Source: Anthonomus grandis grandis (Eukaryota; Arthropoda; Insecta; Coleoptera; Curculionidae). From it: a DNA stretch of 64,000 bases. The notes under the pieces were generated by a model. It was given only the letters and a program-made list of their open reading frames with translations, did not search any database and had not been told where the DNA came from. The stretch lies in the NCBI RefSeq assembly GCF_022605725.1, contig NC_065567.1, forward strand, positions 25,833,127-25,897,126, written 5' to 3'. This document shows positions 11,956-24,296 of this stretch, one piece after another; position 1 is the stretch's first letter; each line of letters opens with the position of its first letter. The position numbers were made by a program, and so were the translations under genes.

Positions 11956-12730
11956 TGATAGATATTTATAGTCTTTTAAATATTTGGAATATTTTTTACG
12001 AAAAATATATTTTTTTTGCCTGGAATTGGAACCAGTACTTAATTTTTTCAGCATTAAAAAAAGTAATAAATTAAGAAATGAATTTATTCCAGACAATTTT
12101 TTAGCCAATTAAAACCAATTTTTGAATTTTAAAAAGGTTACTTGTATCCTAAACGGATTTTTTAAATTTTATTTACACGTTCCAGGATTTTCCAGGCAAT
12201 TTCCATCCTGGACTATTATTTTCCTACATGATTCCCCAAGTATTTCAAACATTTTATCTGTTTAATAGAAGATATCCGCGACCAAGAAGCAAGGAACTTC
12301 AAATGCCTGGAATAAGATCAAATATGACTTAAGAATCCTACGGTATTGTTTTCCATTTTTCTTAGGCATTTGAAGTCAATTTTTTCCTGATATATTTCTT
12401 TTATTCCAGGCTTCTGGAACCGGTCTCTATTTTATTCTAGGCATTTCTTAAATCCTTGAACTCGTTGTCGTATATGTCAAGTATAATTTTTTCTGTAGAA
12501 CTATGGAATACCTTTTTTATCATCTAATGGAATATTTTATTCCAGGCCTTTAAGTATTTTTTTCTACACCACGACATTATTTTGAATATAGTATTTGCAC
12601 TATTTTATTTTTTTTAATTTTTTATGTTCTAGTTATTTAAAGCAATTTTTTTTCTGAGTTGTGATACTAGGATACGTGAATCCTGAAAGTACTTTCACGT
12701 GATACTCCAGGATTTTCAATGGATTTTCGA
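11956..12730. repeat. Degenerate CCTGGAATAAA-type repeats, mixed orientation
   Basis: Scattered matches in both directions (TTTATTCCAGGC, TTTTATTCCAGG, AATGCCTGGAATAAG, CTAGGCATTTCTTAAATCC) show this is an eroded piece of the same repeat superfamily that fills 14180-16990 and 38820-40660. Here the complement, TATTCCAGGC, dominates. No gene seen. Confidence 0.5.
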
Positions 12731-14179
12731 GTTCATTTTCAGATATTTTTGGTCTTGATATTTGAACTGATTTTTCACTATATTTCAAGTTTTGCCAAAA
12801 TCTTATATTTTAATGACTTTTTCAATGTAAAATTTTTTCTATTTTTAAAACCCGAAGTTATCCTAAAAAATTATGCTTATATCCTAATTAACATAAAAAA
12901 TCTTTCAAAAAAAAAAGAAAGAACTTTGAGGCATAAAAGCGGCTTTAGGGCCATCCACAACAAAACGTGCTGAGTGTACCCCGAAGGTAATTTCTTCTCC
13001 CTAAATTCACCCCACTACGAATCGTGTTATTAGTCAACGAGATACTTGCGAAAGAAGAATCATTCTCAGAAATCCCACGTACAGGATATCTCCTTCCGGC
13101 GGGTTTTTGTCTCTCCTCTGTCTGCCATTTGGAATATCAAAATTCTCTTGCGGTATTTAAGATGATTAAAGGGTGGATTTTGGGAATTGCCGACATTCCG
13201 TCCAAAAGAGGGAAAAAAAAGAATAATAAAGGCGCCACAAATAGGGGCTGATTTAAATATTTACCATTTGCTTTATTAACTTTAATGTGAAGATTGATGA
13301 TATCCCTTTAGCCCAGTTCTGATAAGAAAATCCCCACATTGTCCCTCTCAAAACTGTCGCTTACCGTTAAACAAACTTCCCTTATGTAAGCACACGGGTT
13401 TACCTTACCGTCTTCATGGATTTCTTATATTTTTTATGGCTTTACGATGAATGATGAGTATTTACCTTATCTCATATCCTGACATTTTTTACTCCATTTA
13501 CTCAAAAACGCTAAATCATTACTGCCGTGCGTCTTTACAACATTGACATAGAGGAGGAACGTATGTGTGACGAATTCTTTATCTGTAAAGCGCTTCATAA
13601 CTTAAGGGGAGATTTTTTTTTATAAAATATTTTATTATACAGAGGGTGTGTATTAAATTTAATCGGCAGCAGGTCCATAATATAACAAAAGGGATCCCTG
13701 TTGGGCGCCAAAATAAATACGAAAGTTTTTAGGCATACATGTACTGCCCATGGGCTAGAGGGTAACTTTAAATTGATTTTGTTGTGTTTTCAGGAACTGA
13801 ACTTTTTGCTTGTTGTTTTAGGTTATGGTTATTTCAATACGTTGGGGCTGAAACTGTATTCGAGTAAAGTTCGATTTCGTAATTAAAGTAATTTAAATAT
13901 ATATTGCAGGATTAATTATTAATCTTTGACTATAAAGTTAGTATTAGGTTTATAAGGTTGATATTGCTAAAATTAAATATTAAAAATGACGTGCCAAATA
14001 TTCACTATATATTTCAGGTCAAACGTGAAAGTGTGGGCTTTTTAATCCCTCTTTTGTTCGATTTTCGAGATGTGTGTGGGACGTTGGGACAAAAAGGTTT
14101 TATGTAATTAAAAATTTATGGAAAAGGACGTTCGTATTTATGCGTGGGCAAAGGAATAATTTTTTTTTTTATTTTGGCC
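12731..14179. other. Gene-free stretch, part of it less AT-rich
   Basis: The 12930-13610 interval is relatively balanced in base composition and free of obvious repeats. It has short open frames (for example + strand 13024-13251) without a recognisable domain or splice context. At 13691-13710 lies a GGGATCCCTG-TTGGGCGCCA block whose complement resembles a tRNA-Lys primer-binding site; see findings. Nothing else is called. Confidence 0.4.
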
Positions 14180-16990
14180 GAGATTATTTGATTATCTGGA
14201 AAATATTTAAGAAGAAAAATATGGAACGGCTTTAAATACCTGGAAGGTAGGAAAATTATGTAAAATACCTCAGAAGCCTCGAATACTTGAAATACATGGA
14301 AGTTTAATGGAGATATTTGGGTTATGTAAGAAATGACTTGGAATATCGAAAATAAAATAGAAAAACCCCTGGAATGAAAAAATATTGAAAAAATTTAATT
14401 ATCTACAACTTAAGAAAAATATCTTTAAATGCCTGGAAAAAAATAAAAAATATTTTTGGAACTTAATTAACTAAAAATATTTTTGAAGCATTTCCAGAAG
14501 AAAAAAAGCGCTTTTAATTTCAGGAAAAAAATTAAATTCTTTCAATTATCAAGAATTTATGATATATTACTTTAAGCGCATGGAGTAAATTGAAAATTGA
14601 CGCCAAATATAGAGTTCTTTTAATTATAGATAATTTAGGAAAAAATATTTTAAATACTTGGAAGAAATTTAAAAATAACCCCAAATACCTGAAATAAATG
14701 TAAAAACTGGTCTACAAAAATTTCTGAAAAAAGTCGAAATTTATTTAAATACCCCAACTGAAAAGTGACTCCAAAAAACCTGGAATAAAAAAATACTTTT
14801 AAAGCATTTCCAGATTAAAAATATGGGTTTCAATTTAATAAAAAAATTACTAAAATTCCTTAAATTAAATATAACTTGAAAAAACATTTTGAATGCCTGG
14901 AATAAATTAAGAGTTGACCTTAAAATAAATTTGAAAACTAATTTACCAAATATTGTAAAAAAAAATTGAAGTATATTTAAATACCTGGAGTAAAAAGTGA
15001 CTCCAAAAACTGGACATGAAAAATGACTCCTGGTGCCTGAAATTAATTTAAAAACTAGTCTATCAAAAATTTTGAAATTTAAGTACTTGAACTAGACAAT
15101 GACTAAAAAGCCTGAAATAAAAAATTAATTAAACGCATTTCCAGAAAAAAAATATAACTTTCAATTTCAAGAAAAAAAGGGATTTCTTTAATTATAAATA
15201 ACTTATAAAAAGCTACCTTAAATACCTGAAATAAATTGAAAAATAACTCCAGGTGCCTAAAATAAATTTAAAAACCCATCTACCAAAAATTCTGAAATTT
15301 AAATACCTGTACTAGAAGATAACTTCAAAAGCCTGAAATCAAAAAAAAAAAAAAATTAAAAGCATTTTCAGAAAATAAAATATAACTTACAATTTTAAGA
15401 AAAAATGGAATTTCTTTAATTATAGATTACTTAAAAAAAAAAATACTTTTAACACCTGAAATAAATTGAAAAATGACCCCAGGTGCCTGAAATAAATTTA
15501 AAAACTAGTCTATAAAAAATTCTGAAATTTAAATACCTTGGCTAGACAAAGACTAAAAAGCCTGAAATAAAAAAGGAATTAAACGCATTTTCAGAAAAAA
15601 AATATAACTTTCAATTTCAAGAAAAAAAGGGATTTCTTTAATTATAAATAACTTATAAAAAACTACTTTAAATACCTGAAATAAATTGAAAAATAACTCC
15701 AGGTGCCTAAAATAAATTTAAAAACCCATCTACCAAAAATTCTGAAATTTAAATACCTGTACTAGAAGATTGACTCCAAAAGCCTGAAATCAAAAAAAAA
15801 AAAAATTAAAAGCATTTTCAGAAAAAAATATAACTTCCAATTTCAAAAAAAAAAAAATTTCTTCAATTATAAATAACTTAGAAAAACTTGAAATAAATTG
15901 AAAAATGACTCCAAGTGCCTGAACTAATTCAAATTTAAAGAGAAAATAATATAATTCCTTAAATTATATATAGCTTATAAAAATATACTTTAAATACCTT
16001 GACTAAAAATGACTTTAAAAGCCTGAAATAAAAAAAAAAATAAAAGCATTTCCAAAAAAAAATATATATAACTTCCAATTTCAAGAAAAAAATGGGTTTT
16101 CTTCAATTATAAATAACTTATAAAAAAATGCTTTAAATGCCTGAAATAAATTTAAAAACTAGTCTTTCAAAAATTCTGCAATTTACATACCTTGGCTAGA
16201 CAATGACCCTAAAAGCCTGAAATAAAAAAAAATCTTTTAGAAGCATTTTCAGATAAAAACATTGCTTCAAATTTGAAGAGAAAATAATATAATTCCTTAA
16301 ATTATATATAACTTATAAAAATATACTTTAAATGCCTTGACTAAAAATGACTTCAAAAACGTGGAAAAATAAAATATTTTTAAGACTTCCAATATTAAAA
16401 AAATTCCTTCGTTTATCAAGAACTTATGAAAAGTAAATTTTATATAAAAAAGTTAATAAAACTGATATAAATTATTGTAAAATGACGTCAAATGCCTGAA
16501 ATAAAAGTAAAACAAAATGGAATAAAAAATATTTTTAAAACGTTTCCAGAAAAAAAAACATGGTTTCTAATTTCAGGAAAAGATAATGAAATTTCTACAT
16601 TTGATGCCTGAAATAAATTGAAAAATTACTTCAAGTGCCTGAAATAAATGTAAAAACTAATCTACCAAAAATTCTAAAATCTAAATTACTGTACTCCAAG
16701 GATTTGAAATTAAAGAAAAAATTAGAAGCATTTTCAGAAAAAAATTGATTTTTTAAAATTACAATTAACATGAAAAATTATTTTAAATGCCTTGAAAAAT
16801 AATTCCAAAAGTCTAAAATATATGTACAAACTAATTTAACAAAGTGGAAAGATATTTAATTACGTAGACTAGAAAATGGCTCCAAAAACCTGGCATAAAA
16901 AAATGTTTTTCTTCATTTAGTAAGAATTTGATTAAAAGATTTTCAATACAAAAAATAACTTAAAATGCCTGGAATAAAAAGCAACTAATA
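14180..16990. repeat. Degenerate satellite of about 225 bp, CCTGAAATAAA family
   Basis: A block reading AATATAACTTTCAATTTCAA followed by an A-rich run and TTCTTTAATTATAAATAACTT recurs near 15151, 15377, 15601, 15826 and 16069, with weaker copies on both sides (about 14510, 14815, 16260). Between these blocks sit CCTGAAATAAATTGAAAAATGACTCC-like and AAAACTAGTCTACCAAAAATTCTG-like segments. The period is irregular at about 220-240 bp and the units carry many indels, so this is an old array. The CCTGGAATAAA-TTGAAAA core links it to 19800-19870, 21290-21610 and 38820-40660. Confidence 0.8.
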
Positions 16991-18779
16991 AATTTAGAAT
17001 AATCAACTAAAAAAAATCTGAATAAAATAGTGATAAATTAATAAATTTTGACCAAAAGGATGGAGGAACTAAATATGTGATACTCCACAAATAAAATACA
17101 TATCAAGAATAAAAGTCTGAGTGTAACTTAATAATATAATTTATATAAGAATTAAAATATGCATTAAAATAAATAAAATATTAACATGATGACATAAAAC
17201 ATGAATCATCGAATATAAAATTAGACTATAATGCAACCGATTGAACTTCAAAATAAATCGTTTATTCGATGAGGCCCTACTGAATAATTTATTGGAAAAT
17301 TTTAAATTTAAAAAAATTAATTAAAACAGAGCTAACGTAAATATTTAAGCTGCTATAATATTTTTTTTAACGTTTGGCTTTTGAAAATGTAATATGCCAT
17401 GTTGTGTTTAGCGTTTTAGCCTACACTCGCTTAATACGGTTTAGTTCCCATTTTAATACATGTATCGCCGATTTGTTTATTTATTTTAACCTTTCAATGT
17501 AAATACGACGAGATTCAATAAAAACCCCAGCCAATAACGGCTCTAATGAAAAATCCAAAACGGATGGGTTCGGTTGATTCCCCTTTAAAAAAAAAATAAA
17601 TAAATATCGCTGGCAGTGGTGCCTGATGCGAGTTTTATAAGCACAATGAATATAACCGATCAGTCGAATATTTCTATTGGAGCAATTACAATTTTACACT
17701 TCGACGGATGCCAATGAAGTTGGGGCCTCACAGACGAATTCCCCCCTACTAAAAAGAACATTTTAGTCAATTTTAAGCCCGAGATATTAAATTTTAAATA
17801 TTTTTTATCTGCAACTGGTAAAAGCTATCGCCTCACGTTGCTTTCGTAATTGGATTTTTTCCAATTCACACATTTGCTTGCCGGAAAAATGTTCCGTAAA
17901 TTTCGACGATTTAAAAGTCCCTTTTAGGGGTTTTGCTGCAGAGGTAATAAAAATACCTACAGAAAAAAAATAACAGGAATTTAAACCGCAAGAAAAATCG
18001 AAATAGAAGCTGGCAAGCAAGGGCGTTTCATGTCTGTTTTACTACACGCCCTTCAATGGAAAGTCCTTATAGAGAACCGATTAACAATGTTGCCTTTGGA
18101 GGTTTATCAATTCGAATGAGCATTTTTGAAATATGTATTGTATGCTAAAAGAACTGGTTGCTTTAATAAATTGTTTATATCAGGAATTCGGAAAAGTTAT
18201 ATTCAGAGGACGAGTTACAACAAACAGGACATTTTTTAATGAGGACCTTTAAATATTGCATATTCATTGATGATTTGAACAAATATTAGACTCAAAAGTA
18301 TACAACAAACCTTATACTGTATACAAACAAAGTTGAATAGTCTACACCGATGGTTACTATACTAGAACTAAAATTTTACTCCACAAACTTCAATAATTCA
18401 TAAATTCTTACAAACTGAATTGACTTTCATTAATTTTTCTTATTACAAGAGATTTTCAAAAGGTTTTCACTGAAAGCCAAAACAATTTTGAAAGCACATT
18501 TTCATTTACATATGTAGAATTTTTATAGCCCAACTGCTTTCTGAGTTAGACTCAGATTTATTAGGGATGAGCCTAGACGGGTAAGAAACCAATATATTAA
18601 TCAATTTTTGTGTTATTTCAGTAAAAATTAAGAATTATTAAAAAGAGTTTTGATATTAAAATATTTTTTTTTAGTTTACAGCTTATTTGGTTAAGCCAAG
18701 GTTAATACTATATTTTGCCACTTGTTTTTTTGATAACTGATAAACTACTCCCATCATTTTATTAAAAGTTGAGAAACTT
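16991..18779. other. Gene-free stretch
   Basis: No recognisable coding domain. The part at 17390-18070 is less AT-rich, lacks the satellite cores, and may be unique intronic sequence. Short open frames there have no supporting features. Confidence 0.4.
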
Positions 18780-19089
18780 TCAGCGAATTCAGAAATTCAA
18801 TCCTGGAAAATATGAATGTCTTCATTTTATCCCACGCGTTTGTCGTAATATTTTCTCTTTTCCAGGCATTTGAAATATATCAATATTTGTTCATTTTTCA
18901 GGTATGTATTGGATTTTTTTTCTTATTTTTAAATTATTTAAATCAAAAAAAAAAGTGTGTCGTAACATGTACGAGTACAAATAAGGTGGAATGCAACGTT
19001 TAGCGATTTAAGTGTGTTACGTATATTTTTAATAATTTATGTTCTGGTTATGTATGTAGCACATGTTGCTAAATAAATATATATTATTA

Positions 19090-19527
19090 TTAATTTATGC
19101 AATTTGTAGTGCTCCACGGAATTTTGAATAAATTTTTATGTTTCCACATAATTTTTTGAATTTCTTCCAGAAATTTAAAAAAATCTTATTGCCAATGATT
19201 TAGTATAATTTCTTTTATCTTCCAAGAAATTTCAAATAATTATTCAGGCATTTTATGTACTCGGCATAATATTTTTTTTTAAATTTAATAATGAGTTTTT
19301 CAAAAAAACATCGATTTTAGATTTTAATTAACTTCAAATAATTTTAAGCTTATTATAATCAAACTAAAATATAAATACCTTCAAACTCAAAAACAACCTC
19401 ACAATATTATTAATTTATTCAAATTAATTTGAAACATATTTTACATGATGAAAAGCCTCTAGAGCATTTCAGCGTATGCTTATAAAAGGTATTTTATTTA
19501 TCCAGAATTTATAAAAAAATAACTTGG

Positions 19528-19575
<48 letters not shown>

Positions 19576-19790
19576 TTTATTAAGTCCCAATACAATTAAC
19601 AATTCTATATTTACATTGCTGTAAAAGAAATAATAATATAATTATGCGGGATTAAATGGCTTTTTTTTCAGCATCCTAACAATTAAGCCACGAAGTAAAC
19701 TGTTTATTTATTTTTGATTTTTTTTTATAATCATATATATAAGAATCTATTTACAAAATAAAGAGGGAGAAAGAGAACAGAAAAGAAGGC
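19090..19790. repeat. Local duplication, copy 1 (with (AAT)n tract)
   Basis: The interval from AATTTGTAGTGCTCCACGGA through TATAAGAATCTATTTACAAA is repeated at 19886-20433 plus 21201-21240. The two copies agree over long stretches (GAAACATATTTTACATGAT, GCCTCTAGAGCATTTCAGCG, GCGGGATTAAATGGCTT) with scattered substitutions. Copy 1 contains an (AAT)n tract at 19529-19574 followed by GTTTATTAAGTCCCAATAC. On the minus strand that resembles the AATAAA-plus-ATT tail of a very short retrotransposon end. Confidence 0.8.
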
Positions 19791-19885
19791 GTAAGAGAGG
19801 ATGACACTATATGCCTGGAATAAATTGAAAAATTGCTCCAAATGCGTGAAATATATTTAGAAACTAGTCTATAAAAATTTGTATC

Positions 19886-20433
19886 CAATTTGTAGTACTC
19901 AAAGGAATTTTAAATAAGTATTTATGTTTCCACATAATTGTTTGTATCTTCCAGGGATTTAAAAAAATTCATATTTCCAATGATTTAGTGTAATTTCTTT
20001 TGCCTTCCTTGAAATTTAAAATAATTGTTCAGGCATTTTATGCACTCAGCATAATTATATTTTTTTCAAAATTTCTTGAGTTTTTCAAAAAAACACCAAT
20101 TTTAGATTTTAATTAACTTGAAATAAGCTTATTATAATAAAACTTAAAAAAAAACCTTCATACTCAAAAACAACCTTACAAAGTTATTAATTTATTCAAA
20201 TTAATTTGAAACATATTTTACATGATAAAAGGCCTCTAGAGCATTTCAGCGTATGGTTATAAAAGGTATTTTATTTATCCAGAATCTATAAAAAAACAAC
20301 TTGGATAATAATAATAATAATAATAATAATAATATAATTAATATAATTGTGCGGGATTAAATGGCTTATTTTTTATCATCCTATTAAACCACGAACTGTT
20401 TAATTATTTTTAATTTTTTTTATAACCATATAT
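19886..20433. repeat. Local duplication, copy 2, left part (interrupted by a transposon)
   Basis: This is the second copy of the 19090-19790 segment. Its (AAT)n tract (20303-20333) is shorter and lacks the retro-tail-like block. The copy is split at 20433 by the 767-bp TIR element and resumes at 21201 with ATATATAAGAATCTATTTACC, so copy 1 preserves the uninterrupted (empty) site. Confidence 0.8.
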
Positions 20434-21200
20434 GAGCCGCTCAGAGGAAAAGTGTAGAATACCATTAATTATGTTTCTACTGGTCTAATATATTCAGTCG
20501 AAAACTGGTATAAGTCAAAATTTTAACTTGGTATAAGTCAAGGCACCACGCTGTTCCGATGTCGCGCCAGGTCCTATTAAACTCGCTTTTTCTTGTTTAG
20601 TCAGGTTTTTTTAGTGTTGCGGTACGTAGTGTGTAGATCAGTTACTGTAGCTAAGAAAAAAGATATGATAGAACTTCTTCAGTGGATTCCCCCGATTCAG
20701 CATCAGTTCTTCCTGGACTTACTGACAAAAGAAAATGCTGTTGACAGTGGTCCATTATCCGATTCTGATGAAGATCTTACTCTCCTTACTGTAAGTTTAG
20801 TATGTAAGATAAGTAGTAGTAATATTTTGCTTTTCAAGCTCTATATTTTTTGAACACTTTTATCAGTAATAGATATCAAAGTAAACATACTACAGCTATT
20901 ATTTTTTTTTTGTGAAATTTGGTTAACTTTTACGAGGAAAAGTGATATAACTCTCCAAGTTATACCACTTTTCCGCTATGTTTTTTGAAAAAAACTTACT
21001 GGAAGAATGACATTGGGTGGCAAAAATGTAATTAATGGGCGCAATCGGTAAAAATGTTTACCATATGAAATTTTAGTACAAGGTTATTATAAATATGTAC
21101 AAAAAAGTTATTGTGATTTTTTAATTCACCCAGATGCAAAATATCAATTTTCTAAATTTCTACTTTAAGGGAGTTAGACCACTTTTCCGCTGAACGGCTC
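20434..21200. mobile_element. 767-bp TIR DNA transposon with 4-bp ATAT target duplication
   Basis: The left end begins GAGCCGCTCAGAGGAAAA and the right end, read in reverse complement, begins GAGCCGTTCAGCGGAAAA. That is a 21-bp terminal inverted repeat with two mismatches. ATAT flanks both sides (20430-20433 and 21201-21204), while the paralogous empty site near 19732 carries one ATATATA run. Inside, a second pair of end-like motifs forms a palindrome (GAGGAAAAGTGATATAACT at about 20934-20952 facing AGTTATACCACTTTTCCGC at about 20960-20978). A GGTATAAGTCAA direct repeat lies near 20505 and 20529. I cannot name the superfamily: the ends do not match TTAA/piggyBac or TA/mariner elements. Confidence 0.8.
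20593..20853 (+). CDS. Short open frame inside the 767-bp transposon
   Basis: This is an 86-codon frame. Its middle (IPPIQHQFFLDLLTKENA, then SGPLSDSDEDLTLL) is compositionally protein-like and acidic, unlike the surrounding AT-rich chance frames. The SDSDEDL acidic patch is followed directly by a GTAAGT, so the coding part may be a first exon or a 5' remnant of a transposase gene whose remainder was deleted. No catalytic motif is present. It could equally be a chance frame, and confidence is low. Confidence 0.25.
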   Translation: MFSQVFLVLRYVVCRSVTVAKKKDMIELLQWIPPIQHQFFLDLLTKENAVDSGPLSDSDEDLTLLTVSLVCKISSSNILLFKLYIF

Positions 21201-21204
21201 ATAT

Positions 21205-21620
21205 ATAAGAATCTATTTACCAAATAAAAAGGGGGAAAAAGGGACAGAAAGAAAGATTAAAAGAAACGAAGGCGTAAAGAGGGAAATGGAATAAGTTGGA
21301 AAATTGATTCAAATACCTGAAAAAAATTTAGAAACTAGTGTATAAAAAATTACACTAGTTTCCATTAAATTCCTTCATATATTCAGAATCTAGGAACAAT
21401 ACCTTTAGATGCCTGGAATAAATGGGGAAATTACTTATAATGCCTGAAATAAATGCAAAAACTAGTCTGCTAAAAATCCCAAAAAATTATTTTTTTTATT
21501 ATATCAAAAAAAATGTCAATTAAAAAGGAATACTCATTTATTTAAGACTTGTGAAAAATAATTTCAAATGCCTGGAATGAATTTAAAAATTAGAGCTCGA
21601 AAGCCCAAAAAATCTAAATT
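21205..21620. repeat. Duplication remainder and CCTGGAATAAA-type repeats
   Basis: The end of duplication copy 2 runs into units with ATGCCTGGAATAAATGG, TGCCTGAAATAAATGC and AAACTAGTCT, the same modules as at 14180-16990. Confidence 0.6.
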
Positions 21621-24296
21621 TTAACCGTTTTCTATTAATCAATATTCTCCTGGATCATCTTAAAATCATATTTTTCTTACCTTAAATATAATCTTGACAG
21701 ACGAGGAAGATTATTTTATAGCAATCGTTGACGATTCTTGGGTGTGGTTATATACCTAAAAAGTCATTTTTTCCGCATTTCCTTCCCCAATATTACTGAC
21801 TAAATAAGACTGGATTAACATGAAATTGTATTTTTCTTACATAGTTTGCAAAAACCCAATTTTTACCGGATTTCATTATATCCTAAATCACTTTTCTTTA
21901 AATAATAATTTTTCTTATTATAATATTTACATATTAAATTGAATCCTACTAAAATATTTAAATTTCTTTCTGTGAGGCATGCCTATACTAAAGGCAATAA
22001 CCAAAATCATGTAATAAAATCCGTCATTTTATGTGCATACGAACCGTAAAACTCGACCTCCTTCAACAACGCGTCACATAAAAAGACCATTTTTGGCATA
22101 ACGTTAATGTAATTTGATTAGAAGGATACACTTTCATCAATTTAACAACTCCCTTTCCAAATCCAGGCTAATCCACACTTGACAGTAGCACAGAATGATT
22201 AATTTTATTGTACGAATTATTTTAATCCAGAGAAAATTTAAATAAAGTTGTTATTTTCATGGGAAAAAACTGAACACGACACGACTTTGTCCTCATCAAC
22301 TCGAATCATTAACGTCCCAGTTTGGTTTTAAATTAATAACTTCGTTGATAAATAAGCCTGGAAATCGCCAATGGGGTTTCTTAATAGCATATTAAATCCC
22401 TTCTATAATTTAAATTAAATTTTTAATGAAACTGTAAGTAATAAACGTAAAAACATGAATTAAAAAAAAAATCAAAGCCTTTGAAATTAATTAGAGGTAA
22501 CCAAGGCGATACTGCTGGAAAAGAATGGCTCTAAAGCAATTTAAAATGACTAAACGTTTGCTTGAAACTGAAAAGGGATTTCTGTGCTTTTTTTTTCTAC
22601 CAACAAGTGTTTTGTTCGGCAACTGAAAAGCTTTTTAAAGGTTACCTATTTACGAAAGCCAGTGCATAGTTGGAGCAATGGGATTTTTTGTTTGTTTTTT
22701 TTTAAATAGTTTTGGCGTTGATTGGACAACCATGCTAATAGGTTTAAAGCATTAAACCGTTATTTCACTTTAAAATTCAGAAAAGAAAAACCTGGTTCTA
22801 TTAGTAACCAATAACCTTTTTAACCATAAATAACCCCAGAATTTAAAAAAAAAAGCATCGTACATTTTGCGTAAAGCTACATTTGCATATGTGTAAAATA
22901 TGTATACATTGTAATAAATCAGTATACATGTTATCTTTGTGTAGCTAATTAAAAATGCAAAATATAAAATGTTTTTGAACGTGTTCCGGCCGTAATGAAA
23001 CTTTCCGGTCGTTGTGAAATATCGCGTAAATATTTCAGCATGCACCTGTTTTGGTTTTATTATATAAATTAAATTATATTGATCCTTTTTTTTTGATTTA
23101 TTGATGGAATTGTTTCGGGGTTAAGCCACCCTGGTTTTAATAAAACATCAATTTTAAACTAAATAAAAGTTATCCTTTTCTCTCTTCACCTTTTCATTCT
23201 TTATTATAAAATAAGTTATTTTAGTTAGAAAAAAAAAATGAAAAAGTTGAAGAACAGGACGGAAACGAAATTAGAGAGAACTTTTTGAGAAACTATTTAA
23301 AGCAAGCTGTCGTAAAGTGTTCCCAGAGTTGCATTGTGTCAAAAATATAATGGGAAGCATTACAACGAAAAGTAATTGTAACTGAAACACCACAGAAGTA
23401 TAGAACTAATTTAGAATAGTTAAAGTTTGTTCACTTAGTAGCGTCTCCTTGTCTGCTTCTCGCAAATTGTCGACAGTTATTTAGAGCTAAATATACATCA
23501 TGATGTTTGCTTTTCGCCATAAATTACCCACAAAAAAAAAACACTATTTTCTTTTTAAGTAAAAGTAATAATTTAAGGAGAAAAAATACGGAAAAAAGCA
23601 ACACAGCCTCTATCTACTGCGGTATTTGTGATAGCGTTCCAGTTTCAAAAGAGCAAAAGGTAAAGAGATTAGACAAACAATGGGAAAGATATGAGGGATA
23701 AAATACCAGTAACTTTTGCCCTTCAGATGTGCTTTTGAAACTTGTGCATTGGCAGACTGTACAAGTTTAAATGATAATAACAGTATAAATATTTATTAAT
23801 TATATTCATATTTGATTATGCTTAGATTATGATTAGACTAAATAGGACCAATAATTTCCAAGAGAATCAGAACAGTAGGTATGTTCTTGCAATATTCCTC
23901 GATCTTTGATACAGAATTGCACAAAATGGGTTTCAGAAGCATTAAGAATGTACAAATAAATATAATAAAGTTACAGTTGGTGTTAAAAATGCTCGCGAAT
24001 CAATACTCATCTGCAAAAAAAAAATTTTTTTTTTTTTTTTACAAAGTGGAATAATTTTAATAAATAGTAATAAATTTGAATTGGAGTGAATAGTTAGCAC
24101 GAAACATGTTTTCTTAAGGGAAGTCTTTTCAATCAACTGCCACTTTTAGGCCTAACCTCAGTCCCATCTAAACGTCACTCGCTTATGATGTAAGCTCACA
24201 TGCCAAATGCCTTAAAAGAGCCGATGATACTACCTTAATGTCTTTGAATAAATGCCTGGAATATATTATTATGAATGAATGATAAATTTTTCAGAA
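21621..24296. other. Gene-free stretch
   Basis: I see no domain, RNA gene or array. 22000-22420 and 22600-22700 are less AT-rich than the surroundings. Minus-strand and plus-strand open frames of 60-90 codons here have low-complexity, chance-like compositions. Confidence 0.4.

Noticed and set aside
13024..13251. 75-codon plus-strand frame with fairly balanced composition
   Set aside because: No recognisable domain, no splice signals in register and no neighbouring exon.
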